64,000 bases of DNA from Gliomastix tumulicola. Lineage: Eukaryota; Ascomycota; Sordariomycetes; Hypocreales; Bionectriaceae. The stretch covers positions 6,386,001-6,450,000 of the forward strand of contig BCHX01000001.1 of NCBI GenBank assembly GCA_001599755.1. The letters run 5' to 3'. Numbering within the stretch: position 1 is the first letter of the stretch; the number at the start of each line of letters is the position of its first letter. Positions 1-9,556 of the stretch are shown here, in pieces. Position numbers and translations under genes: made by a program. Below the pieces are notes generated by a model that saw nothing but the letters and a program-made list of their open reading frames with translations, had not been told where the DNA came from and ran no database searches.

Positions 1-360
1 TCTCACCGGGATATAGATTCCTCTAAGCCAGGTCTAGGTTAGCATGGCTCTCATGTCGTAGACATCACACCATTCTGCTTCAACATGCAACTTCCACCTT
101 CAATCACCCCATCTTGGAGAACCACGACTGGAATTGAAAGAACGAGAGCACTCACCGCCGAAAGCCACCTCCGCATATCTTCCCGCGTCCAGTCCTCAGG
201 CTTGCCCGTGGGATCTGGCTCAGCGGGAAACATGTCGCCGCCCCATATTGACCATACCGCTGCAGCTGCTACGGCTCCCCCAAATGCTGGAAGAAGATGT
301 TGTTAGCACCTAGTATATGCTATTACCGTTATCGAACACGCTCAACTCACCCAAGACCAT
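1..360 (-). CDS. Small conserved fungal protein with SAP/LEM-like motif (3' truncated by window edge)
   Basis: Three exons are visible: 360-351, 286-156 and 22-1, where the last runs off the left edge. Both introns (350-287 and 155-23) have GT-AG ends and a CTAAC or similar branch point, and the reading frame closes across both. The predicted start is MVLAFGGAVAAAAVWSIWGG, a short hydrophobic Ala-rich segment that could be a single membrane anchor. It is followed by a Pro/Asp-rich linker and the motif WTREDMRRWLSARNL, which resembles a helix-extension-helix (SAP/LEM/HeH) element. I recall small fungal hypothetical proteins with this layout but no proven function. The tiny 10-nt first exon is why no simple ORF shows the true start. 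It is divergently transcribed from the eL38 gene. Confidence 0.7.
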
Positions 361-898
361 GTTCTGAGATGCTGTGAGTTAGCATACCGTAGCTTTGATC
401 GCCGTGGTTCGGCGGTGGATAGACATACCTTGGACTTCATCATGTTGTCTAACCCGGTAGGCATCTTGAGTAATTGGGAATTCGGGCAATAGCTTCGTAC
501 TGCACTTCGCTGTTTGACTTCAGGAATCGAATGGGCGATATGTATTCGAAAGAAGAGTAGCTCGCTGCGGACACGGTATCGATTTATCTCGTCTCGACGT
601 TCAAGCCAGAACTCACTTGAGAGGGCTGTGATGACGCCACATCAAAGAAGACGACGTGGCCAGCCACATCTTCCGGAACCCACACCCGAATTGTGGCTGA
701 TGCAATCCCCTTCACTAGCCACATTTCACTAGCCACACAGTGTGGCCCGTGCTCCCGCAAACCGCTCCCCGCCGCACACAAAATTGAATTTCCTCTTCAA
801 AAAAAGAGGCCACCAAAATTCCCAAATCCGACCAGCACATCCCACGAACCGTCGACCCTTCTTCAACCCCCCCATCCCCCCCGATACATACCGCCAAA
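361..898. promoter_or_regulatory. Divergent promoter region between the SAP-like gene and eL38
   Basis: These 538 bp separate two divergently transcribed genes and contain no convincing ORF. Just upstream of the eL38 start (about 840-895) the coding strand is very C/T-rich, as is usual for fungal ribosomal-protein leaders. A 13-bp direct repeat (ttcactagccaca) occurs at 711-723 and 725-737 with one base between copies and could be a factor site. That last point is inference only. Confidence 0.45.
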
Positions 899-1376
899 AT
901 GCCTCGTGAGGTCGCTGATATCAAGAAGGTATGCTGGATCTATCTTTTATGCCGAATTGTCGAGATTGGCCCTGCTGACAGCGTGTTCTAGTTCATCGAG
1001 ATCTGCCGTCGGAAGGACGCTTCCTGTACGTTTTGAGAGCCCGCGAATCGAAGCTGGATGTTGGATTGGAGCCCGAGACGAGAGACGAGGAAATCTACGA
1101 TGCAAAGGATGACAGAAGTCTAACGATTGGGATTACAGCCGCGCGGATCAAGAAGAACAAGAAGGTCGGCAACGTCAAGTTCAAGGTCCGCTGCCAGAAG
1201 CACCTCTACACCCTGGTGCTCAAGGACTCCGACAAGGCCGAGAAGCTCAAGCAGAGCCTGCCTCCCAGTACGCCGCATCCCGCGCTTCCCGTCGCTTCCC
1301 TCGAATTCACGAACCGGAAAATACTGACAACAAGTGGACAGACCTGACCATCACCGACGTCTCCAAGAAGAACTAA
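899..1376 (+). CDS. rpl38: 60S ribosomal protein eL38
   Basis: Four exons, 899-928, 992-1025, 1139-1267 and 1342-1376, give a 75-residue protein, the normal size for eL38, a small basic protein of the cytosolic large subunit. The start MPREVADIKKFIEICRRKDA, the core ARIKKNKK, the block KFKVRCQKHLYTLVLKDSD, and KAEKLKQSLPPN near the C-terminus are all family hallmarks. All three introns use GT-AG; the second and third interrupt codons (a Ser codon after RRKDAS and an Asn codon after SLPP), and the frame closes exactly. A high intron count in a very short gene is typical of fungal ribosomal-protein genes. The C-terminus (DVSKKN) is shorter than some relatives that end in a longer lysine-rich tail. 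Confidence 0.96.
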
Positions 1377-4300
1377 GCTTCGACACGCTTTCTGAACGAC
1401 CGGGGGTAAACGGGAATTTTTTCGAAGGGGATTTCAGCGCATAGCAAAAATTCTTCACGTGCATGAAATTGGGCGTCTCGGGGAAAAACTTTTATTATAC
1501 AAATGAAAGCATGGTCTCAGGTTTCGAGGATCAAGGAACCGAAGCCTGGGTGGACGATATGTCCGCGACATCAACAATGAAATGAAAAAAATTACGAAAT
1601 CGTCACGATGTCCAAGTCGAGTGTCGTTTCTTCTCGAGGCTGAAGTCGAGGGGACATGCTGGCCAGCTTGCTGAACTGACGGGTGCTGCCATCGGTTTCA
1701 TGGTCGTGTGTCTCGTGTCTCGTGTCTCATGTCTAGTCAGGGCTCGAGCTGTTCGAGGCGTTTTGCTTACATGCCTATCGGTGTCAAGCTCAATGCCGTG
1801 CATTGTTGAATCCACTTTCGTTCTTTGACCCAATCTTGCTAGGTCATACTGATGTAGTAGAGATTTCGAGTGCGGTATCCTGGCGGTATGGCATCTGCGC
1901 ACTGGTGATGTGACTTGGCGAGGTACCAGTTGACTTGGGCGAGGCCACTCTCGTCGAACGACTCATATCTCTCATAGCTTGCTGGATCTCGCATAGAGGA
2001 TGACCGATTGTTGGCCGAACATGCTATACGGTCATAGACTTGGATGTGGCGCCATCTTTCGTGTGTTGACCTCCTTTGTGGCATCACACAACTACTGACG
2101 CGAGTGGGATCGGTGTTGGGGTGTAGACTACATATGATGTAGTTGAGCGTGCGCATGGCTACTATATGTTTGATGATTCTATTCATCCCTGACGAGACGC
2201 CCGTCGAGTCTGACCGGCATATGTTTCATAATAATATTTCAAGGCACGATCGTCGTCACCCAAATCATATCATGTCATAGGGCGGCAGGCATGAGAAGAG
2301 CCGCCTTACTTAACCGATTACGCATGACCTTTGGATATGGGGCTTACCTGCATCTTGATGCCTGCATTGGCGAGTCTGAGCTAGACATGCACACACATCT
2401 GCAAACTCGATAAGTTCTCCGAGGTATTCCTCTGAGATGCGGATTCCTAGAAGATGTGCACGCCTGTACCTATCAGAAGTAGCTGTAACGAGCGCCGGGA
2501 AATGGGAAAAGGTCGACTGGGGGACACAAGAGTTGGCATCCGTAGTTGATGATACCGGGACCGCGGAGGCTTCACGACCCTGGATTGGGGACGGTCACTC
2601 CCGTGCTCAACACCCGTCCAAAAGCTCCGCATCTTCCGTGGGGGAGCGAGGAAGACCCTCAAGAGGGATATTCAGCTTTCGGTTGCACCAATGAAGGTGC
2701 GCGTCGGCCGGCGCAAAGTCGAAATATGCACGCTTACATCCGCCCTTCCGTAGCAGAGAGATTGGGATGCACTTTTGGGTGGTTGGGTGTGGTTCGGTGG
2801 GCGGGCATCAGTTTTCGCCAGGAATGAGCGGAACGCTCTAGACGAGGGAGCAGACGAGCAGTAATTAGCTTCGCAGCGCCGCTATCGCACATGCTGCAAG
2901 TGAGCGATTATCATGCGACGATAAGCGGGCAGACACGAATCCTTTGATGAAACCTCAGACCGGGTTTCTGTGTCCGAGTGCCAGACAGCCCTGGAAACGA
3001 TATATCAGAACCAGAAACAGTGATGTTACTTCGGCTGAGAGGGGGGTGGGATTTGGTGCCGGTGGTTCTCCCTCAAAAAGGTCCCCTCACCCACGCACAC
3101 GCAAGAAAGCGACCACGCGAGTTAAACCCACGAACTAGGTACCGGTTATCGGATTGTGCCGATTCATAGCGCCGCCCGTTTTGGGGCCGTTGCCCACCCG
3201 GTCGGTGTTGGAGTGTCACTGTTTCACGCAGGGCCGCCCGATGGTCCAATGGGAGGGCGCGGGCGCTGGCGAGGGCGCTGGAGACGTAGCCCATCCCTGG
3301 GGGGGCCTGGGCAGGTCCAGCGTCACGTACAGGATGCATGGCCGGCAGACATCATCCAGGCAAAGCGTAATGACCGGGTGGCGCAGCTGTCTAGACCTTG
3401 ATCGAGCTGGTCTGGCTACGCGGCACCCCCAGACAATATATTAGGGGTGCTGACCGGTGTGGTGACATCGAGACGGAAACGGATGGTGGTGTGCCCGACG
3501 CGAGCTGAACATGATAACAGCAATCTATGTGAAGGGGCAGTGATTGACTGATGATGAGAAATACATCGTACAACCTGGCCCGGCGTCCTCTGTGGGGAGG
3601 GGATCGGCTGAGGAGTGAGGGATGGGCTGACGTGGAGTTAGGCACCCTGTTTGAATATCAGGACAGGGTCGAGTGGCTTGCCAGGGACGCGATAGGGGGG
3701 GAAGCTAGCGAGAAACTGCTGTCGCGTCCGCTGTAATTCTGGTGTGCAGCGCTGTAATCCCGGACACCCAATTGGAAGGCGCAGCCCGGCCCTTCCAGCT
3801 CCATCCCCGATCGATGGTGCCAATTTCCAGGTACTTGTTCCTCTTCCGGGCTTGGTCAATTTTCCAGGGGTGGGGATGCTGCTTTTCTGGCGACCGAAGC
3901 CCCCGGAGTCTCTGCCAAACTCCCAATCCCGCGCCATCTCGACTCTCCCTTCGCTCGCTTCCCGTCCTTTCTCCCCTCCTTTGTTTGACCTTGTACTTAA
4001 TAATACCCTTTCTCTCGGATTGACACATTACCGACTCGACGGAACGGTCTCGAATTAATTTCGAACACTCGCAGCAGCAACAGCCGCAGAACAGCATCCC
4101 AGCTCTTATAGTACCACCCTCCGTCGCGTCCACAACCAAGCGCACTCTGAGAACAGCAGCGCACCACATCAGCCGCTTCCTCCATTGTATAGACCGCTGG
4201 TCTCGATCGACACTTAATAAGAGCACCCCCTCCTGCACTGCAGGCCGTACTCGCTTCCTCCTTCCCCTCCTGCAAGACCTCGACCACACACGAAGACCCA

Positions 4301-4393
4301 GCAGCAGCACAGCCAGGGGTACCTAAGACCAACCAACCACCAAGCCACTTCGAGACATCAGCGAGACACTGTCTTAGCTCTTGGGTATCCTTC
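1377..4393. other. 3 kb gene-free interval including the ERG12 upstream region
   Basis: No ORF here resembles a known protein, and the longest frames (about 115 residues near 1839-2186, minus strand) lack splice partners and coding character. I see no tRNA or rRNA. The part from about 3740 to 4390 is pyrimidine-rich with many short upstream ATGs and probably holds the promoter and a long leader of the mevalonate kinase gene. The stretch 1400-3700 holds nothing I can name. Confidence 0.5.
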
Positions 4394-5996
4394 ATGGGAG
4401 CCCCCTTAGACATGACGGCAAACACGAACGGCGTCGCACACCTCAATGGGAACGGTGTTCATCACACCAACGGGAACGGCACCAACGGCACCAACGGCAC
4501 CCATTACACCAACGGCCACGGCAGCGTGAAGATGGACCGCAAGCCGTCGAGCCCGATGGCGCCGCCCTTTATGGTCTCTGCGCCGGGCAAGGTTATTGTG
4601 TTTGGAGAGCACTCGGTCGTGCATGGCAAGGTAGGAGACAGCAGCAGACGGATCTCGCGTTGCGCCAGAGAGAGGGCAGAAATTTGAAGGAAGTGCTAAC
4701 ACAATATCACAGGCTGCCATTGCCGCCGCCATCTCCCTACGATCATACCTACACGTTACGACACTTTCTAAGTCGAAGCGGACCGTTACCCTGCGATTCC
4801 CCGACGTCGACTTCGTTCATACCTGGAACATCGATGAGCTCCCCTGGGAGACGTTCCACCACCCCTCCAAGAAGAAGTCCTACTACTCCATGGTCACCGA
4901 GCTCGACCCAGACCTCGTCGAAGCCCTTCAGCCACATATCGATATCGTGTCCAATGAGTGCGACGAGGAGACTCGACGGATCCATCGCGCATCCGCCTTC
5001 GCCTTCCTCTTCCTTTTCCTCTCGCTAGGGTCTAAGTCGTTCCACGGATGTATCTACACCCTTCGCTCGACGATCCCTATCGGTGCCGGTCTAGGAAGCA
5101 GCGCGTCGGTTTCTGTCTGCCTCGCCTCAGCGCTCCTGCTCCAGCTCAGGACACTGTCCGGGCCCCACCCGGATCAGCCATCCGACGAGGCGCGCCTCCA
5201 GGTCGAGCGAATCAACCAGTGGGCGTTTGTGGCGGAGATGTGCATTCACGGCAACCCCTCGGGCGTCGACAACACAGTGGCGACGCAGGGCAAGGCTGTG
5301 GTCTTCCAGAGGACTGATTACTGCAAGCCTCCCAGCGTGAAGCCCCTGTGGGATTTCCCTGAGCTCCCCTTCTACCTGGTCGACACGAAGCAGGCCAAGT
5401 CTACCGCCCATGAGGTCGCCAAGGTCAGCAAGCTCAAGGATGCCCACCCGAAGCTGATCAACACCATCCTGGATGCGATGCACAAAGTCACACTGTCCGC
5501 AGCGGACATCATGACCGACGACGATTTCGATACCGAAGACGAGGAGTGGCTTAGGAAGGTCGGCGAGCTCATGACAGTCAACCACGGACTTCTGAACTCC
5601 CTGGGCGTGTCTCACCCCCGTCTGGAGCGCATCCGCGAGCTGGCTGATTACCAGCAGGTCGGTTGGACCAAGCTCACCGGTGCCGGCGGCGGCGGCTGTG
5701 CCATCACGCTTCTCCGACCGGATGTGTCCGAAGAGAAGATGCGGAAGCTCAATTCACAGCTCGAAGCTGAGGGCTACGAGAAGTTCGAGACCACTCTCGG
5801 CGGTGACGGCGTGGGCGTCCTCTGGCCGGCTGTGCTCAAGAACGGCACCGAGGAGGACGAGGAGGGCGGCATGGAGATCGACGTCGAGAAGTTCCTCAAC
5901 GCCGAGGGCACCAAGGGTGTCGAGAAGCTGGTGGGCGTCTACGGCCAGACGGGCGAGAGAGAAGGATGGAAGTTCTGGAGGGTCGAGAGCGAATAG
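4394..5996 (+). CDS. erg12: Mevalonate kinase
   Basis: Two exons, 4394-4630 and 4713-5996, encode 506 residues. The enzyme phosphorylates mevalonate with ATP in the isoprenoid and ergosterol pathway in the cytosol. As a GHMP kinase it shows APGKVIVFGEHSVVHGK (motif 1, split from AAIAAAISLRSYL by the intron), the phosphate-binding loop IGAGLGSSAS near residue 205, a GNPSGVDNTVATQGK segment carrying the catalytic Asp, and TGAGGGGC near residue 401. The N-terminus before the kinase fold has about 55 extra residues of low complexity, rich in Asn-Gly-Thr-His. The downstream in-frame ATG at 4412 is an alternative start. A Glu/Asp-rich insertion sits near the C-terminus, just after the LGGDGVGVLWP block. 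Confidence in function is very high; the exact start is less certain. Confidence 0.96.
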
Positions 5997-6801
5997 GGCC
6001 TTGCACCCTCATAGCTGCTGACAACTAATGACAGGATGGGAGGAAGAAAGAAAGTAAAACGAACCAAATTTCAAAAGAACCATATTGCCACAGAGTCGGA
6101 GGAATCGGAACCTCTGCAGAATTAGATCAGTCTGCCCTACGGCCCTGCGGTGTCCATCTTTAATATTTCTTGTTTATAGTTTCGTTTCCTTTAGTCTAGC
6201 GTTCGTTTTTCTCCTCTCTTTCCTCTATCAAGAAGACAGGCATTCTTCTCTATCCTTTCTTGGTCGCCTGTGCCTGATAGCTTCATATGCCAATTGAAAG
6301 CAAAGCACTACCACATACGATCTCATTCAACTGTACGTGGAGCAGCCTTGATATCAGTGGATCGGCTGCTTACGTGAATACTGGTCCAGCTCGTGAGGGG
6401 CAATGCCTGACACCTCTTAACTTATAACCCGCTTGCTACTCCCCCTTATTACTCCCACAATACACTCGAGAATCGCTCCGGTTTCCCAGGCTAGTGCACT
6501 GAACTGAGCTAAGCCATACGGAATTGGAAACACGTCGGGTGTTGCTACCCCCCAACACGATAGAGACGTACTTTACACCATTCAGCCTCTCACACACTAG
6601 CCAGAGCGGTACCGCCAACCCCATTCCGTGGATGGCGTGAGGTTCATGTATATGTTTCATCGTAAATGGAGACCAGTCATACGTCACTGCACCCTCCTCT
6701 CCACCCTTTAAAAAGGGGCTATTCAGACTTCTCGAACTCACCAGCAGCTGACGATCGGGTGCCATCCATCACGTCGGCTGTCTTAGCCCTCCTGGCCTGG
6801 C
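5997..6801. other. Intergenic, ERG12 3' side to HET gene promoter
   Basis: No supported gene. The first 300 bp are T-rich on the plus strand, consistent with a 3' UTR. The last 100 bp lead into the HET gene. No RNA gene or repeat was recognised. Confidence 0.4.
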
Positions 6802-9264
6802 ATGGAGGGCCCCGATATCATTTGCAATGGGTGCAATGAGCTGATGAAGCCTTCTACAGCTCTCTTTCATTGCACTTGCCGCGCTACGCTCTTCGACCTG
6901 TGCCCGAGGTGTGCACTCCTTAAGCCTGAGCTGGTTGCAGACCATGACGACCTTCAGCCTTGCTTGGTTGACATCCGGGATCACCGACGGACCTTCATCC
7001 CTGGGCCTAGTGCTAAAGAGTTTAGCCGTCTGTTGGACAAGCCATCTCGAGGGTTGCCAATCCAATTCCATACATTCTTTTCACACTGCGACTTGGATGG
7101 AGTCACGGAGCAGAGCACAAAGGTAGCTCTTGACCCTGATACTACTGATGGAGGTCAGACCCCTATAACGACCAAGAAAATCGTAAACGATTACTCCATC
7201 TACGACTCCTTGAGCCGGGAAAGGAAGGAGATTCGACTTGTGCAGATCGAACCCGGGGAACCCGAGGATCCCATCGTGCTGAACATCCGCACCGTTCCAT
7301 ACCCATGGGATCAGTTTCAGAGATGGCTCGCTCTGTCCTACACCTGGGGCTCTCTGGACGAGATCCGCCAGGTGTCGCTACGCTTCCGCCCGCATCAAGA
7401 CGAAACAGACACGACCGGAGACGACAGTCGAGGCGAAGCGGGTACCGTGTCATTCAACTGCACCGCAAGTCTGGAAATGGCCATCAGGGAGATCCGGAAG
7501 ATGAAGACCAGAGGTCTCACCTGGATCGATGCGCTCTGCATCAACCAAGGCGACCCAGACGAGAGGGCACATCAAGTGTCATTCATGGCCGACATCTACG
7601 CCGCAGCTCCGTACGTCGGTGTGTGGCTCGGCACCGAGTTCGAGGCGGCCGGGCATATCAGGCTCCTCACCCATTTCCTCAAGATGGTCAGGGAGAAGGA
7701 GGATAAGAAGGATTGCATGAAGGACGAATACCACGTGATGGAACATCTAGTCAAGGATCTTGATCCCCTCGGCGACAACGATCTGCGCTCTTCCCGATTA
7801 GAGCCGGCTATCCGGCGATTCTTTAGCAACCCATGGTTCACAAGAGCTTGGGTCGTTCAGGAGGTATGGGCGGGGAGGTTTGTGGCCGTCATGTGTGGCC
7901 AGGAGAGGAACATCACCTGGGACGAGGTCATACAGGCCAACTCCTACCTCAAGGCGTGCGCAAGTACGCACCGGTCGGTGCCCAACGCCACGGTGGCTGT
8001 GTCTCGCGGAGGGAAGGTGAGCGGCTCCTTCGGCCAGCCACTATGGGCGCAGTTTGTCAAGGAGAAGGAGCCCGGCATCGCGAGCACGTCTCCACGGGTC
8101 CCTGCACTGGACTTGCTCACGTTCATCACCTTGCACCTGCAGGCATCCGACAAGAGGGATCTCATCTTTGCGATCCTGAGCCTCTGCCGAGAGACTCAGG
8201 ACCTGCCACGTCTCCCTCCGCTCATCGCTCCGGACTATTCCAAGCCTCCCTGGCAGGTCTTCTCCGACTTCACGCGATGGTACCTGATGCAGGACGGGTC
8301 TCTCAACCTCCTCGGCCTCGTGACATATACCGTCCGAGGCGAGGATGTTGATCTGGGAGGTGCTATCCCGTCGTGGTCCTTATCGCCTCGGTTGAAACTG
8401 GCGTTCACCATCGGTAGATCAATGGCCACCGACCGAGTCAGGTTCCAGGCAGATGCCAACACTGGGCTTGACGTCGGCCTCCTCCAAACCTCGCCCGGCG
8501 ACCGTCTCCTCCTCACGAGAGGATACGAGATGGACCGTGTTGAGTGGGTTGATGATGGGTACTTTATCCCCATGCTTCAGGGAGGGGATCCCGAGGCACC
8601 TGTTTCCGTACCCTACCCGTGGCGCGTGCATTCCGATTCTTCAGTCCACCCCAGAAACTGCGGCCTAGAGTGGCTGTGGCGTAAAGTGCGGAAGGTATTG
8701 GCTGTTGGCAGATGTAGCTTCAACCCGGACGCGGCTGAGATGGACGCTTGCGTGTGCCGACGGGCCTTTGACGCCATGCTCGATGCTACCACGGGCGAGC
8801 TCGTCGATTTCAGAGACCGTGTGGACAGAACTACGCTCTATCGCTGGTACGCTTCGCTCTGGGCAGCCAGCACTTCCGATCCCGAGATGCTGCAGTTCTG
8901 CCAACCGCTCAGGAATCTTCTCCTCCCACTCATCGATGAAACCCAAAAGTCCGCGTTTGTTGACAACGGTGCGATGGCCGTAGCATATAGGAGATCTCTC
9001 TTCCTTACTCGGAAGGGTTACCTGGGCTTGAACCCTCCTGCGGCACAGAAGGGAGACTCGGTCGTCATTCTCGCTGGGTGCAGGACGCCGATGATCATGG
9101 TTCCATATGAAGCCAGTCATGCATCCGCTGGGCAGCAAGGGCCTTCTGAGCCCCAGGGGTGGAGGCTTGTTGGTGAGTGCCATGTGAACGGCCTCATGGA
9201 TGGGGAGGCATTCAAACAGAGAATCAACTCGGACATGCAGATGCAGAGCTTTACATTAGCTTAA
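6802..9264 (+). CDS. HET-domain (heterokaryon incompatibility-type) protein with N-terminal zinc-finger-like region
   Basis: A single 820-residue exon. Residues about 8-55 have paired Cys spaced CxxC, CxC and CxxC followed by His, resembling a ZZ-type zinc finger. The HET domain starts near residue 175, with WLALSYTWGS, then MKTRGLTWIDALCINQGD and AAAPYVGVWLG, the three classic HET blocks. In known cases HET domains trigger incompatibility cell death when a partner is recognised. The remaining about 450 residues follow the usual HET-protein layout (RAWVVQEV, KRDLIFAILSL, VSLKPDYSKP-like block), with no recognised repeat domain. The start ATG at 6802 puts the finger directly at the N-terminus. 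Neither target nor activity can be read from sequence. Confidence 0.92.
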   Translation: MEGPDIICNGCNELMKPSTALFHCTCRATLFDLCPRCALLKPELVADHDDLQPCLVDIRDHRRTFIPGPSAKEFSRLLDKPSRGLPIQFHTFFSHCDLDGVTEQSTKVALDPDTTDGGQTPITTKKIVNDYSIYDSLSRERKEIRLVQIEPGEPEDPIVLNIRTVPYPWDQFQRWLALSYTWGSLDEIRQVSLRFRPHQDETDTTGDDSRGEAGTVSFNCTASLEMAIREIRKMKTRGLTWIDALCINQGDPDERAHQVSFMADIYAAAPYVGVWLGTEFEAAGHIRLLTHFLKMVREKEDKKDCMKDEYHVMEHLVKDLDPLGDNDLRSSRLEPAIRRFFSNPWFTRAWVVQEVWAGRFVAVMCGQERNITWDEVIQANSYLKACASTHRSVPNATVAVSRGGKVSGSFGQPLWAQFVKEKEPGIASTSPRVPALDLLTFITLHLQASDKRDLIFAILSLCRETQDLPRLPPLIAPDYSKPPWQVFSDFTRWYLMQDGSLNLLGLVTYTVRGEDVDLGGAIPSWSLSPRLKLAFTIGRSMATDRVRFQADANTGLDVGLLQTSPGDRLLLTRGYEMDRVEWVDDGYFIPMLQGGDPEAPVSVPYPWRVHSDSSVHPRNCGLEWLWRKVRKVLAVGRCSFNPDAAEMDACVCRRAFDAMLDATTGELVDFRDRVDRTTLYRWYASLWAASTSDPEMLQFCQPLRNLLLPLIDETQKSAFVDNGAMAVAYRRSLFLTRKGYLGLNPPAAQKGDSVVILAGCRTPMIMVPYEASHASAGQQGPSEPQGWRLVGECHVNGLMDGEAFKQRINSDMQMQSFTLA

Positions 9265-9409
9265 GAGTCATTATGGACAAGAAGTCAAACATGATCCACG
9301 ACAAAGTCGTCGAGGCCTGCGCCACCTTGTCCCTTGCTATACAGACAAGTGAGTGAGAATTTGTGAGATGGCCATTCTCACTTGGGCCTGTTCTGCCCTC
9401 CAAACTCCC

Positions 9410-9478
9410 ATATACAACCGTAGCTCTTAGAGAACTCGAAACCTCGTCAACGTCTGAGCTAGTGTTGTTAAGCATCCC
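9410..9478 (+). pseudogene. Truncated, mutated 5S rRNA relic
   Basis: About 40 bases match the 5' part of the 5S gene at 23800, including an identical 18-base core (tagctcttagagaactcg at 9421-9438). The other differences in the first 37 bases are nearly all C/T or G/A transitions (for example acatacgacca here reads atatacaaccg). Similarity fades after about 9440, though a plausible 5S-like ttaagc occurs near 9468. No internal control region (the ttagtagttgggt block) and no T-run follow, so it should not be transcribed. It lies between the convergent HET and PigL_N/ankyrin genes. The transition bias is compatible with repeat-induced point mutation. Confidence 0.6.
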
Positions 9479-9556
9479 GAAATAGAGGTGCATGTATTAG
9501 AACACGGAGGCAAGGGCCGTTGAAATTGGAGGTCTTTTGACTGCCTGGTGTGGTTA

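Noticed and set aside
1603..2186. Two overlapping minus-strand ORFs
   Set aside because: No splice links, no family resemblance, and low-complexity composition; likely chance.
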